Below are positions 27,103 through 35,994 of a stretch of DNA of 64,000 nt, one piece after another. Below the pieces are notes generated by a model. The model was not told the DNA's origin, made no database searches, and saw only the letters and a program-made list of their open reading frames with translations. The DNA is from Flavilitoribacter nigricans DSM 23189 = NBRC 102662 (GTDB lineage Bacteria; Bacteroidota; Bacteroidia; Chitinophagales; Saprospiraceae): the NCBI RefSeq assembly GCF_002646595.1, contig NZ_PDUD01000033.1, positions 124,001 through 188,000 on the forward strand, in the 5' to 3' direction. Every line of letters begins with the position of its first letter. Position 1 is the first letter of the stretch. The position numbers were made by a program, and so were the translations under genes.

Positions 27103-28176
27103 ATGAAAAAAGAACCAGCCATCGTACTGACCAACGGCATGTTGGATAGTGATAATGCCAAAACCTGCCACGGTCTGTTGCGCGGCACCGACCGATTTGA
27201 GATCCTGGCCGTGATCGATCATCGATTTGCCGGAGAGGACGCCGGGACCATTCTGGACGGCCATGCTCTGGGCGTTCCTGTGTACGCCAGTGTGAACGAT
27301 TATTTTGCCGCCGATAACCCGCAGCCGACCTACTGCGTGGTGGGCGTGGCGCTGCCCGGTGGTTTGTTGCCGGAAGATTTTCGTTCCGAACTGATCGATG
27401 CGATGCAGCACAACTGCTCACTGGTGAACGGATTGCATACTTTCCTCAGCGACGATATGGAGTTCGATACCCTGGCGAAAGAAAAGGGACTGATCCTGAT
27501 GGATATCCGTAAACCCCGGCCCCGCACCGAGCTGAGTTTCTGGAACGGCTCCATCTTCGAGGTCAAAACGCCGCGAATTGCCGTCCTCGGGATGGACTGC
27601 GCCATCGGGAAACGCACCACCTGTCGCTTTCTGATGGAGGCCTGCCGCGAACACGGCATCCAGGCGGAAATGATCTTTACCGGGCAAACGGGCTGGATGC
27701 AGGGCTATCCGCACGGCTTTATCTTCGATTCCACCGTCAACGATTTCATCAGCGGGGAGATCGAAAAAGCGATCGTGAACTGTGACCGGGAAGAAAATCC
27801 GGACCTCATCCTGATCGAAGGGCAATCTGCACTACGGAATCCTACCGGTCCCTGCGGCAGTGAGTTCCTGATGTCCGGCCAGGTGAAGGGCGTCGTACTG
27901 CAGCACGCACCCGGCCGGGAATTTCACGAAGGTACGGAGCACGTAGGCTGCCCGATCCCAACGGTCGCTTCCGAGATCGCACTGATCGGAATGTACGGAG
28001 CGGAAGTACTGGCGGTAACCCTCAATGAAATGGGACAAACCGACGAACAGATGCAGGAGCACCAGCGCCGGCTGGAAGCAGAACTCGGCATTCCGGTCCT
28101 GCGGCCGCTGAAAGAAGGCGTGGATCGCCTGATCCCGGTCGTCCGGCAATTTATAGATGAAAACGGGGGCGAATAG
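27103..28176 (+). CDS. dgcN: DUF1611-family protein, probable D-glutamate N-acetyltransferase DgcN
   Basis: A 357-residue cytoplasmic protein of the DUF1611/DgcN family. The N-terminal ~125 residues form a Rossmann-like domain. The C-terminal domain starts with a P-loop-like MDCAIGKRTTCRFLMEAC (~residues 163-180), then GQTGWMQGYPHGFIFDS, and LILIEGQSALRNPTG with the family's Glu-Gly-Gln pattern. In described marine systems DgcN acetylates D-glutamate and DgcA converts the product to N-acetyl-L-glutamate. The gene lies 87 bases after dgcA, likely in one operon, and its stop codon lies inside a terminator palindrome. Confidence 0.82.
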   Translation: MKKEPAIVLTNGMLDSDNAKTCHGLLRGTDRFEILAVIDHRFAGEDAGTILDGHALGVPVYASVNDYFAADNPQPTYCVVGVALPGGLLPEDFRSELIDAMQHNCSLVNGLHTFLSDDMEFDTLAKEKGLILMDIRKPRPRTELSFWNGSIFEVKTPRIAVLGMDCAIGKRTTCRFLMEACREHGIQAEMIFTGQTGWMQGYPHGFIFDSTVNDFISGEIEKAIVNCDREENPDLILIEGQSALRNPTGPCGSEFLMSGQVKGVVLQHAPGREFHEGTEHVGCPIPTVASEIALIGMYGAEVLAVTLNEMGQTDEQMQEHQRRLEAELGIPVLRPLKEGVDRLIPVVRQFIDENGGE

Positions 28177-28208
28177 GCCTATTCGCCCAAAAAAATTAAA
28201 TTTTTTTT
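28167..28208 (+). terminator. Palindromic terminator overlapping the dgcN stop codon
   Basis: A perfect 22-base palindrome (GGGCGAATAGG followed by its complement, 28167-28188) contains the dgcN TAG stop at 28174-28176. A-rich and T-rich runs follow to 28208. It should end the dgcA-dgcN transcript. Confidence 0.7.
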
Positions 28209-28220
28209 ATTTCCAAATTA

Positions 28221-28463
28221 TTGAAGAAAATTTGGAAAAAGGTCCTTTTGCTACCATCCAGGGGAAATGAACTGTGGTTTGGCTACCGTGATTTTCCCCG
28301 TTGGGCGAAAGCCGAGATTCGTAATATTATCGTTGGGACCTTGATTCTCACGGCGTTTTTATTATTTTCAATCGCTTTTTTCGCCATATGTTTTTTGGCA
28401 GGCAGCCGACCAAAGCATCACGTTATTATCTTATATTTTTTAAAAAAATTAGACGAAAAGTGA
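28221..28463 (+). CDS. Possible small single-pass membrane protein
   Basis: An 80-residue open frame from a TTG codon. It has a basic N-terminus and one strongly hydrophobic segment (~38-60, IIVGTLILTAFLLFSIAFFAICFL), then a short basic tail. It is more AT-rich than its neighbours, has no ATG and no recognised family. It could be a real small membrane protein or a chance frame in AT-rich intergenic DNA; I lean to the latter. Confidence 0.25.
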   Translation: MKKIWKKVLLLPSRGNELWFGYRDFPRWAKAEIRNIIVGTLILTAFLLFSIAFFAICFLAGSRPKHHVIILYFLKKLDEK

Positions 28464-28562
28464 TGTTTTCGCTTCGTAAAACCCCTAAAAACAGGGTGCC
28501 GTAATTTGATTGTTATTGGCTCCAAGCGGGAGTACGTCCCTATAATTACGCCAATTCTTCCT

Positions 28563-28570
28563 TATCTTTG
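28563..28570 (+). promoter_or_regulatory. -7 promoter element of the E1 gene
   Basis: TATCTTTG fits TAnnTTTG and lies 21 bases before the TTG start, so the leader would be very short. A -33 TTTG box is not evident at the right distance. Confidence 0.5.
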
Positions 28571-28591
28571 TAGCATCCTTCACCAAAGCAA

Positions 28592-31000
28592 TTGCCTACC
28601 ATTTTGGAAAAGACAATTACAACGACCAACTTAACCGCAACTACACAACCACCGAGTGAAGAGATCTTACACGACTACTTTATTTGCTGTCTCAGTCGTG
28701 AACTGAGCACTCAGATCCGGCGGGAAGCCCTCACCGGGAAAGCCAAATTCGGCGTTTCCGATGACGGTAAAGAACTCTTCCAGGTCGCAATGGCCAAAGC
28801 TTTCCAGAAAGGAGATTTCCGATCCGACTACTACCGTGGTCACACCTTATTACTGGCACTGGATATCTGTTCACTGGAAGACCTGTTTGCGCAGTTGTAT
28901 GCGGATAGTGAAAACGACCCGTTTTCCGGAGGCCGGCAGATGAATAATCACCACGCCACGCCGCTGATCGATCAGGCCGGCAACTGGATCAGCCACCTGG
29001 AGCAGTACAATCTCTCCTCCGATATTTCCACCACGGCCGGACAAATGGCCCGGGGGATCGGTCTGGCTTTTGCCTCCAAAAAATACCGTACCGCCCAACA
29101 CCTGGACGCAGACTTGTTCTCCGACAAGGGCAATGAAGTCTGTTTCTGTAATATTGGCGACGCCAGTACCAGTGAAGGTGCTTTTTGGGAAACCATCAAC
29201 GCCTCGGGGGTATTACAGGTGCCGCTGGCCATTACGGTGGTCGATGACGGCTACGGTATTTCCGTTCCTACCAAATTGCAGACGACCAAGGCCAGTGTCT
29301 CCAAGGTACTGGAAGGTTTCCGCGAAGAGCAGGGCGGTGACGGGATCGAAATCTATACCTGCAAAGGCTGGGACTATCCGAGCCTGCTGGAGGTGTACAA
29401 AAAAGGCATAGAAAAAGTGCGTCGGACCCACACGCCGGCGCTGTTCCATATTGACGAACTGACCCAGCCACAGGGGCATTCCACCTCTGGTTCACACGAG
29501 CGTTATAAGGATAAGGCGCGGATGAAGTTCGAGCAGCAGTACGACTGCAACCGGCAATTCCGGCTCTGGATCCTCGCCAACGACATTGCAGATGAAGAAG
29601 AGCTGGCGGCTTTGGAAGGCAAGGCCCGCAAACAGGTACGGGATGCCAAGAACAAGGCCTGGAAGCGTTACTACCTGCCCATTGAACTGAAATGGCGGGA
29701 AATTATGGAGGTGTACGAACGCCTGGTATCGCAGTTTCCGGACAACCAGCGGGCCCAGAAATGCCTGGCGGAATTCCGGGATTTCATTACTCCGGTCCGC
29801 TCGGAGATTTTCGCCAACGTGCGACGCATGCTCAACGCGTTGCGGCACGAGTCCTGTCAGGAGATCGAATGGCTGCGGGAATTTGCCGGAGAGGTGAAGG
29901 ACGTAATGCAGAAGCGTTACAATACCCATCTGTACAGCGAAACAGAACGGGCGGCCATTCAGGTACGCACCATTGCTCCGACCTACGCCGATGACGCTCC
30001 GCTCCTAAACGGTTACGAGATCATCAACCGCTACTTCGAGCAGGCTTTTAAGAACCACGCCAACCTCTATGCTTTCGGCGAAGATCTGGGTAAGATCGGC
30101 GGTGTCAACCAGGGCATGGCCGGTTTGCAGGAAAAATTCGGCGAAGATCGCATTTTCGATGTCGGTATCCGCGAATGGACCATTATGGGCCAGGCATTGG
30201 GTATGGCCATGCGCGGCCTTCGGCCGATCGCCGAGATCCAGTATCTGGATTACCTTATTTACGGATTTTCTCCACTTTCCGATGATATAGCAACGCTGCG
30301 TTACCGCAGTAATAACCAACAGATCGCACCGGTCATCATTCGTACCCGCGGTCACCGTCTGGAAGGCATCTGGCACTCCGGTTCTCCGATGGGTGTTCTG
30401 CTGGGCGGACTGCGCGGCATGCACGTGCTGGTACCGCGCAACTTCGTACAGGCAGCCGGTATGTACCAGACCCTGTTGCATTCCGACGACCCAGCGGTAC
30501 TGATCGAATGTCTGAACGCCTACCGTCAGAAAGAGCGGCTACCGTCCAATCTGGGGACTTACACCGTCCCACTGGGTGTACCCGAGGTATTGCGTCCCGG
30601 TACGGACGTCAGCATTGTCACCTACGGCGCCTGCGTACGGATTGCGGAAAAGGCCTGTGATATGCTGGCGGAAGAGGGCATCTCCGTAGAACTGATCGAT
30701 GTGCAGACCCTGTTGCCTTTCGATCTGGAACAACGGATCGTGGAGTCTCTGAAAAAAACCAACCGCATTGTTTTCCTCGATGAGGATGTGCCCGGCGGCG
30801 GAACGGCCTATATGCTGGATGAAGTGCTGGTCAAGCAGGGCGGTTACCAATACCTGGATTCACCCCCCGTTACTATATCGGCTAAGGCACACCGGCCTCC
30901 TTACGGAACGGACGGCGACTATTTCAGTAAGCCTAATCCGGATGATGTGTACGATGCGGTTTACAGCCTGGTACACGAAGCCGAGCCCAGCCGGTTCTGA
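28592..31000 (+). CDS. Fused alpha/beta E1 component of a 2-oxoacid dehydrogenase
   Basis: An 802-residue protein (TTG start) combining both E1 subunits. The N-terminal half (~40-440) carries the thiamine-diphosphate motif around Gly189-Asp190 (GDASTSEGAFW, with the later VDDGYGISVPT). The C-terminal half (~465-795) is a transketolase-like beta subunit (YAFGEDLGKIGGV, EIQYLDY, VDVQTLLPFD, FLDEDVPGGG). It decarboxylates a 2-oxoacid and transfers the acyl group to lipoyl-E2. The pattern is closest to branched-chain or general 2-oxoacid dehydrogenases; which acid is used cannot be told. Fused E1 forms are common in Bacteroidota. No E2 or E3 gene is nearby. Confidence 0.9.
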   Translation: MPTILEKTITTTNLTATTQPPSEEILHDYFICCLSRELSTQIRREALTGKAKFGVSDDGKELFQVAMAKAFQKGDFRSDYYRGHTLLLALDICSLEDLFAQLYADSENDPFSGGRQMNNHHATPLIDQAGNWISHLEQYNLSSDISTTAGQMARGIGLAFASKKYRTAQHLDADLFSDKGNEVCFCNIGDASTSEGAFWETINASGVLQVPLAITVVDDGYGISVPTKLQTTKASVSKVLEGFREEQGGDGIEIYTCKGWDYPSLLEVYKKGIEKVRRTHTPALFHIDELTQPQGHSTSGSHERYKDKARMKFEQQYDCNRQFRLWILANDIADEEELAALEGKARKQVRDAKNKAWKRYYLPIELKWREIMEVYERLVSQFPDNQRAQKCLAEFRDFITPVRSEIFANVRRMLNALRHESCQEIEWLREFAGEVKDVMQKRYNTHLYSETERAAIQVRTIAPTYADDAPLLNGYEIINRYFEQAFKNHANLYAFGEDLGKIGGVNQGMAGLQEKFGEDRIFDVGIREWTIMGQALGMAMRGLRPIAEIQYLDYLIYGFSPLSDDIATLRYRSNNQQIAPVIIRTRGHRLEGIWHSGSPMGVLLGGLRGMHVLVPRNFVQAAGMYQTLLHSDDPAVLIECLNAYRQKERLPSNLGTYTVPLGVPEVLRPGTDVSIVTYGACVRIAEKACDMLAEEGISVELIDVQTLLPFDLEQRIVESLKKTNRIVFLDEDVPGGGTAYMLDEVLVKQGGYQYLDSPPVTISAKAHRPPYGTDGDYFSKPNPDDVYDAVYSLVHEAEPSRF

Positions 31001-31021
31001 TGTTTATTCGAATCAGCTATT

Positions 31022-31543
31022 ATGAGTGAAACAACTGTAGATATTCTGATCGACCAACGCGTTGCCGTGCTGGTTGACGGTAACAATATTGAATTGAGCT
31101 TACACGATCTGGTGGGCAAGAAGAGCGCCATGATCAATTTTGATACGCTTATTCCCAAACTACTGAACAATCGTTCTCTGGCCCGTCTGATCTACTTCCG
31201 GGAAGGGAAAAGCATCTCTCCGAAACTGGCGGAGCGCCTGCTCACGCACTATCACGGCTCGGTAACTCCCTGCTACAAATCTGCCGATATTCCTCTGACG
31301 ATCAAGGCTACCCAGATCGCCCAGAAAGTGGATACGATCATTATCCTGTCGGGTGATGCGGACTACGTCGAACTGGTCCGGCACTTAAAAGGGGAAGGCG
31401 TTCGGGTGGAGATCGCAGCGGTCAATAAAACGACGGCCAAGATCCTGAAAGAAGAAGCGGATCACTTCGTGGAGATCACCGAAGAGGATTGTTTTGTTTT
31501 CAAACGGACGTACAAACGGCGGAAGAAGGGGAATTCGAAATAA
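31022..31543 (+). CDS. NYN-domain (LabA/DUF88-type) putative ribonuclease
   Basis: A 173-residue cytoplasmic protein, a single NYN/PIN-like domain. Acidic metal-site motifs are VAVLVDGNNIEL near the N-terminus and ILSGDADYVELVRHLK near residues 109-124, with a further ADHFVEI strand. NYN domains are predicted metal-dependent RNases acting on RNA. The C-terminus is very basic (FKRTYKRRKKG), fitting RNA binding. It starts 21 bases after the E1 gene, so the two may be co-transcribed, but no functional link is evident. Confidence 0.85.
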   Translation: MSETTVDILIDQRVAVLVDGNNIELSLHDLVGKKSAMINFDTLIPKLLNNRSLARLIYFREGKSISPKLAERLLTHYHGSVTPCYKSADIPLTIKATQIAQKVDTIIILSGDADYVELVRHLKGEGVRVEIAAVNKTTAKILKEEADHFVEITEEDCFVFKRTYKRRKKGNSK

Positions 31544-31595
31544 TGTGAGATGTTTGAATTTGCCGGTGGAGGAGCGGTCCGCTGTCGGATTTAGA

Positions 31596-31624
31596 GCTCA
31601 CCAGGAAGTATTCTTCTGGCGAGC
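31596..31624. terminator. Hairpin between NYN and DUF2062 genes
   Basis: GCTCACCAGGAAG pairs imperfectly with CTTCTGGCGAGC (two mismatches) around a short loop, between two converging genes. No T tract, so termination is only a possibility. Confidence 0.35.
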
Positions 31625-31709
31625 GAGCTAAGGCGAAGCTCCTGCATTCATTGGTTATCAGGGCTGAGACGGTATTGGTGTTCCCTTCTATTGGTTCTTT
31701 CCTTTACAA

Positions 31710-32198
31710 TTATTCACTTACTACCGGACTCGGCTGCAGAGCGGCCTCGGTGATCTGACGTCTTCTCAGCGCGAAAAACGCAGCGTAGTAAGCGATCACG
31801 CCCGCAACAGCTCCCAAAATAGTACCGCCGATAGTCATCGCCAGGATAATTCCTTTGGACTCGGACAGCAACTGGGCAATACCTTGTTGGCTGAACAGGG
31901 TATTGATATCCAGGGCAGAATCCATGCCGAGGATAAGGGAACCGACAAAATAAGTGGAACTAAAAATGATGGGTACGGTAAGCGGATTTGCCGTTAAAAC
32001 GCCGATGGTGGTAGCGGCCCGGTTCCAGCGGAACAGGGATGCCAGCAACAGGGCGACGAGGACTTTCACGCATACTAATGGGGTCATTGCAAAAAATACG
32101 CCCAGGGCGAATCCTTTTGCAGCTTCTTTGGGTTCATCTCTAACTTCTTGTAACGCTCGGAGTGGATTTCCAAAGGCAACAGTTGGCCTAGTTTTCAT
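31710..32198 (-). CDS. DUF2062 membrane protein
   Basis: A 162-residue inner-membrane protein. The N-terminal PKEAAKGFALGVFFAMTPLVCVK and the following NPLTVPIIFSSTYFVGSLILG are characteristic of DUF2062, a family of small membrane proteins of unknown function sometimes linked to glycosyltransferases or lipid A/LPS genes. About three membrane segments (~30-60, 65-95 and 115-140). It stands alone: the neighbour on one side converges, and on the other a long AT-rich gap follows. Confidence 0.82.
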   Translation of the reverse strand: MKTRPTVAFGNPLRALQEVRDEPKEAAKGFALGVFFAMTPLVCVKVLVALLLASLFRWNRAATTIGVLTANPLTVPIIFSSTYFVGSLILGMDSALDINTLFSQQGIAQLLSESKGIILAMTIGGTILGAVAGVIAYYAAFFALRRRQITEAALQPSPVVSE

Positions 32199-32687
32199 GC
32201 TTCACGATTTCAGACATAACATAATCTATGATCGAAAAAATTGGGTGGTTTATTGCTATCAGTACGGAATTAACTAACAAAAGTTGCCGCACATGATATT
32301 AATTCCGGCTAGGGGCCTGCGAATGCTTTTTTACAGCAAACAGTAAGTAGGTGTCGGTTGTACCGGAAACCCCTCAAAATGAGTGGATAGCCGTTACGAC
32401 AGTGTGTGGTTGGAGTCCAAGTGGGTAATAATTTGTTACTACATATTCCATTGATGGTATCGGACCTCGGCAACAAATAGCATTGATTAGACGAAAATAA
32501 TAACAACCGGTCACTTTTAGAACACCTTCTCCGATTTTATGTTGGAAATTTGAGTTGTTTATTTCTATTTTTTTGATAATTAAGGACTTATCGCTATTCG
32601 TTTTTTTTGTCCGCGATCCGTCAATATCCCAACTGACTGCTTCCAAAGCTAAGCGGACCGGAGCGGCGGATCCTGGTTGCGTGCGGG
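32199..32687. other. AT-rich intergenic region
   Basis: About 490 bases noticeably more AT-rich than the flanks. A 90-codon open frame on the minus strand (32374-32646) lacks any family signature and has atypical composition, so I do not call it. No RNA gene or promoter is recognised. Confidence 0.45.
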
Positions 32688-33401
32688 CTAATGAAAGACC
32701 CGGCGCCGGAACTGACGGTACAACAGTCCAATGAGCAGCAGATGCGCGAGCACCCCAAGGCCAAAGAAAAGCCAGGGTATGTCTTGTTCGCCGGCCAGCG
32801 CTGCGGTGAAGTGAAAGCTCCAGAAATCCGGAATGAAACCAAGAGCAAAATGCCAGCCATCCGGCACGAAGAAACTGACGATAGGCAGCAGCAACACCAG
32901 ATTGACTCCTTTGTACATGGCGAGACCTTCTACCTTGTTATCTCCGTAAGTGCTCATAAATAATACAACGGCAGGACAGATCAGCGCAAATAGCAGCGCA
33001 GCGGCAAATGCCTCTCCAACCGAAAAAGCGACCAGACCGGAAAAATAAAGCATAGCGAAGCCGAAGATCACCGCGATCATAGTAGCGGTGAACAGCCGGT
33101 AGATCAAAAAAGCGCCCGGCCCGAGCGGCAACACCCGGATCGCACTCAGCACGCCATCGTCTTTTTCGTCCAGCAACATCATGGCCATGACAAAACCGAT
33201 ACCGGAAACTACCTGTACCGTAAAGGCGCCGGCAATCAGCACCTGGTAGCCGTCAAAAACGGGGAAAGCAGCGATCAGTTCCGGCACCAGCCAGCGGGCC
33301 AGGGCAAACTGCGCGGCCGGCGCAACGATAAACATCACCCAGAGCAACTGCTCGCGCAGAATCTGACGAAAATCGGTGATGCTGAGGCGGATGAGATTCA
33401 T
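32688..33401 (-). CDS. ABC exporter permease (fluoroquinolone-export type)
   Basis: A 237-residue integral membrane protein with about six membrane segments and no signal peptide cleavage. The start MNLIRLSITDFRQILREQ and pattern of hydrophobic segments (VMFIVAPAAQFALA, GAFTVQVVSGIGFVMAMMLLDE, ALLFALICPAVVLFMS) match ABC-2 permeases encoded with the drug-type exporters. It is the third gene of a minus-strand set: ATPase, first permease, this permease. It is separated from the first permease by ~317 bases that contain two octad arrays, so its transcription could be partly independent. The substrate is unknown. Confidence 0.8.
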   Translation of the reverse strand: MNLIRLSITDFRQILREQLLWVMFIVAPAAQFALARWLVPELIAAFPVFDGYQVLIAGAFTVQVVSGIGFVMAMMLLDEKDDGVLSAIRVLPLGPGAFLIYRLFTATMIAVIFGFAMLYFSGLVAFSVGEAFAAALLFALICPAVVLFMSTYGDNKVEGLAMYKGVNLVLLLPIVSFFVPDGWHFALGFIPDFWSFHFTAALAGEQDIPWLFFGLGVLAHLLLIGLLYRQFRRRVFH

Positions 33402-33476
33402 GCTGTTTTATTGATTGATTTTGTTAAGTCTTCTGATGCGTTTGGTTGAGTTTTGACTGATTGCTTTTTTTTGACG

Positions 33477-33532
33477 GTGTTAAAGCGTTGAGGTGGAAAT
33501 GTGTTAAGGTTGAAGTGTGCCAGGGTGGAAAG
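33477..33532. repeat. Octad array, left arm (7 units)
   Basis: Seven 8-base units starting GTGTTAAA, GCGTTGAG, GTGGAAAT, GTGTTAAG, GTTGAAGT. They are the reverse-complement type of the units at 33608-33679, so the two arrays form a loose inverted pair about 75 bases apart. Confidence 0.65.
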
Positions 33533-33607
33533 GTTTGCTTCCCGATATGGGTGGCCGTAAAACGGAGGCTGACCAATTCACTATCTACTATTCTGGAAAG
33601 CCCCAAC

Positions 33608-33679
33608 TTTAACACGTTTCCACGTTCAAACATTTCCACATTTCCACATTTCCACCTTCAAACATTTCCACGTTTCCAC
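33608..33679. repeat. Octad array, right arm (9 units)
   Basis: Nine exact-length 8-base units: TTTAACAC, GTTTCCAC, GTTCAAAC, ATTTCCAC three times, CTTCAAAC, ATTTCCAC and GTTTCCAC. Consensus nTTYMMAC. It lies between two permease genes and upstream of the second permease on the minus strand. Confidence 0.85.
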
Positions 33680-33718
33680 ATTCCCCGACCGTGGTTATCA
33701 ATAATGCGCCGCTGTATA

Positions 33719-34426
33719 TTAATAAAATCCCTCCTTTTCATGCAGTCGGTGCAGGGCCCAGCGAAAGGCCAGGATATTCCATACCATTAAATAAACGATC
33801 GCATAGGTCATCTGCCAGGGGGCAATGGATTCGCGACTGGCTTGTAACAATAGCAAGGTCGGCTGTACCGGGATGAGGTAAAACCAGTAGCTCTTAAATA
33901 TACCGAAAAAGTCGAGTAGGGGAAGGGCTACCGGCACCATCCAGAGTCCGATCTTGATCACGTATTCGTTAAAGCTGCGGGTACCGACCACGATCACTAC
34001 GCCCAGCATCGTGAATAGAGATGCCGTTAGGGTGATCCCGATACCGAGCGGGAGGGCGTTAAATTGTAGTCCCCAGGCAGCGAGCGCCATAGCCAGGCTG
34101 GCGGCCAGACCGAGCAGGGAGAAGGTGATCACTTTTGCCCCCAGGTATTCGGCCGCACGTAAGGGCGTTACGGCGAAAGCTTCCAGGGTATTTTCACTTT
34201 TTTCGAACAGGTAGACGGCTCCGGTAAACAACATACCCAGGGCCACGGGATCGTTGAAGATGAGGAACTGTACGACTTTGTCCTGGGAAGCACCGGGAAT
34301 GAAATAGAAGATACCGATATAGATCAGCGTGATGGCGGCCGCAATAGTGATGATCTGGTACCGCTGCTGGCGGATCAGGTCGCCCCGAATGGCGTGTACG
34401 AGCCGGTGGCGGTTGATCGTTCCCAT
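33719..34426 (-). CDS. ABC exporter permease (fluoroquinolone-export type)
   Basis: A 235-residue integral membrane protein with about six membrane segments (IITIAAAITLIYIGIFYF, ALGMLFTGAVYLF, ITFSLLGLAASLAMALAAW, FTMLGVVIVVG and further). The pattern FEKSENTLEAFAVTPLRAAEYLGAK is typical of ABC-2 exporters' coupling segment. Its ATG overlaps the stop codon of the upstream ATPase gene (TGATG at 34424-34428), indicating translational coupling. Together with the ATPase and second permease it should form a heterodimeric exporter of unknown substrate. Confidence 0.85.
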   Translation of the reverse strand: MGTINRHRLVHAIRGDLIRQQRYQIITIAAAITLIYIGIFYFIPGASQDKVVQFLIFNDPVALGMLFTGAVYLFEKSENTLEAFAVTPLRAAEYLGAKVITFSLLGLAASLAMALAAWGLQFNALPLGIGITLTASLFTMLGVVIVVGTRSFNEYVIKIGLWMVPVALPLLDFFGIFKSYWFYLIPVQPTLLLLQASRESIAPWQMTYAIVYLMVWNILAFRWALHRLHEKEGFY

Positions 34427-35277
34427 CAGCGGAGCCGGGTACCTGTTACCTGGATGAAGATATCTTCCAGACTGGCTTCTTCGGAGTGGATCGTTTCCAG
34501 CTGCTCTTCCTGCAGGATGCGCAGAAATTCCGGGTTCTGGCCCAGGCCGTCCAGTGGGAATATTTTGGTCTGGGGTTTTTCGTTCGTGTATTCTATCCGT
34601 ACCCGCCGCTGACCGTGTTTCAGCTTGAGAGCCTTCGGCGCGTCGATCAGTCGGATCTCGCCGTCTACGATGAAAGCGACCCGATCGCAGAGTTCTTCCG
34701 CATCGTGCATATTGTGCGTGGTGATGAAAAGGGTTTTTCCGCGGGCTTTTTCCTGCAGGATGATGTCCTTCATAATGCGGGCATTGGCGGGATCCAGGCC
34801 GGAAGTAGGCTCGTCGAAGAACAGGATCTCCGGATCGTGCTGCAGGGCGCGCACGAAATTGAGGCGCATTTTCATGCCTTTTGAAAAATCGCTTACCCTT
34901 TTGCCGGCGTCCTCTTCCAGGCCGACCATTTCCAGGGATTGCCGATAGTCCCGGACCGGACGTTTATAAAAAGCGCCAAAAAACTGAAGATTTTCGAGGG
35001 CGGTCAGTTTGCCGAAATGATTGGGTAATTCAAAACCGACCCCGATGTGGTTGTAGAATTGTTTGTCCCAATTCTGGATCGGGCGATCCATTACCCGTAC
35101 GTTTCCCGAAAAGTTGTGGAGTAAGCGGATCAGGATCTTTTGGGTGGTACTCTTGCCCGCTCCGCTTGGGCCCAGAAAGCCGAAGCTTTCTCCCGCGGCG
35201 ATGTGAAAGCTGATGTCCTTAACGGTAAGATCCGACTTGCCGGGATAGGCAAACCGGAGTTGATCGACGTCAATCAT
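34426..35277 (-). CDS. ABC transporter ATP-binding protein
   Basis: A 283-residue cytoplasmic ATPase. Start ATG 35277 is chosen (MIDVDQLRFAYPG) because the longer alternative at 35325 adds a non-conserved leader. Walker A is GPSGAGKST, the signature is FSKGMKMRL in place of LSGGQ, Walker B is EILFFDEPTSGLD and the H-loop is TTHNM. The C-terminal ~70 residues form an extension ending with the SLEDIFIQVTG element typical of ABC-2 exporter ATPases. It energises export with the two permeases; the downstream permease start overlaps its stop by one base. Confidence 0.93.
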   Translation of the reverse strand: MIDVDQLRFAYPGKSDLTVKDISFHIAAGESFGFLGPSGAGKSTTQKILIRLLHNFSGNVRVMDRPIQNWDKQFYNHIGVGFELPNHFGKLTALENLQFFGAFYKRPVRDYRQSLEMVGLEEDAGKRVSDFSKGMKMRLNFVRALQHDPEILFFDEPTSGLDPANARIMKDIILQEKARGKTLFITTHNMHDAEELCDRVAFIVDGEIRLIDAPKALKLKHGQRRVRIEYTNEKPQTKIFPLDGLGQNPEFLRILQEEQLETIHSEEASLEDIFIQVTGTRLR

Positions 35278-35355
35278 GGGGCGATGGGAAGGGAAGTGGG
35301 AAAAGTGTACCGGACCGGAGCCCAACTACACTTTTCCCGCCTCAGGGACCGGAAT

Positions 35356-35994
35356 TTACTGCTGGTCTTTAGCTACCACGTCATTCAGGTCAACCCGGCC
35401 GCCGTCTACATAGGCTACTACCCAGGCATCGCGCAGGCCGATCTTCTTCATGTGTTGCATCAATTCTTTGGCATTTTGGTAATCGCGGAACTGGCCCACC
35501 ATTACCTTTTGCATACCATTTGCGTTTTCCAGGGTCATACTGCCGTCGGAAGAATCTAGGTCTTCGGAAATGGAAGACTTCTCGTAGGCTCCGATCTGTA
35601 CGCGGAAAACGGTACCCATCATCATATCTCCGGAATTGCTGTTACCGCGGGCCTGCTCCGTAGGTGTGGCGTTGGCCATTTCCTGCAGGGCATTCTGAGC
35701 GGTAGCCAGCTGGTTGTTCAGGGCCGCATTGTTTTGTTCCAGTTGCTCCACCCGGGTACCCATCATCTGGTTTTCGGAAGTCAGCGTGGTGATCTGGGCC
35801 TGCAGTTGTTCGTTCTGTTCCCGGTACATATCGGCAGCTTCCTGCATTTCTTTCAGCTCCAATGGATTTTTACGGAGTCTTTTGGCCAGATCCTTTAATT
35901 CTTTCTTTTCTTCTTTGGACAGCTCATCCTGGGCTTGAAGGGGGGCATTCCCAAATAGAAAAACGGCTAGGAATAAAAAGGTTAGAATTCTCAT
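35356..35994 (-). CDS. Exported coiled-coil protein with SPOR domain
   Basis: A 212-residue protein. Start ATG 35994 is chosen because it gives a clean signal peptide (MRILTFLFLAVFLFGNAPLQAQ). Residues ~25-120 form a coiled coil (EQNEQLQAQITTL, VEQLEQNNAALNNQLA). Residues ~130-200 form a SPOR-like module with VFRVQIGAYEK, KVMVGQFRDYQNAKELM and DAWVVAY. SPOR domains bind denuded septal peptidoglycan, so this is likely a periplasmic envelope protein. It lies between the ABC genes and TauE on the same strand, with a ~290-base gap upstream in which I see no features. Confidence 0.85.
   Translation of the reverse strand: MRILTFLFLAVFLFGNAPLQAQDELSKEEKKELKDLAKRLRKNPLELKEMQEAADMYREQNEQLQAQITTLTSENQMMGTRVEQLEQNNAALNNQLATAQNALQEMANATPTEQARGNSNSGDMMMGTVFRVQIGAYEKSSISEDLDSSDGSMTLENANGMQKVMVGQFRDYQNAKELMQHMKKIGLRDAWVVAYVDGGRVDLNDVVAKDQQ

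Noticed and set aside
28221-28463. A firm gene call for the 80-codon hydrophobic frame
   Set aside because: Kept only as a low-confidence feature: TTG start, AT-rich, no family, though a membrane segment is plausible.
32374-32646. A 90-codon minus-strand frame in an AT-rich gap
   Set aside because: No family match, unusual composition, no promoter or signal; likely chance.
33608-33679. CRISPR array
   Set aside because: Repeats are 8 bases with no spacers and no cas genes in the window.
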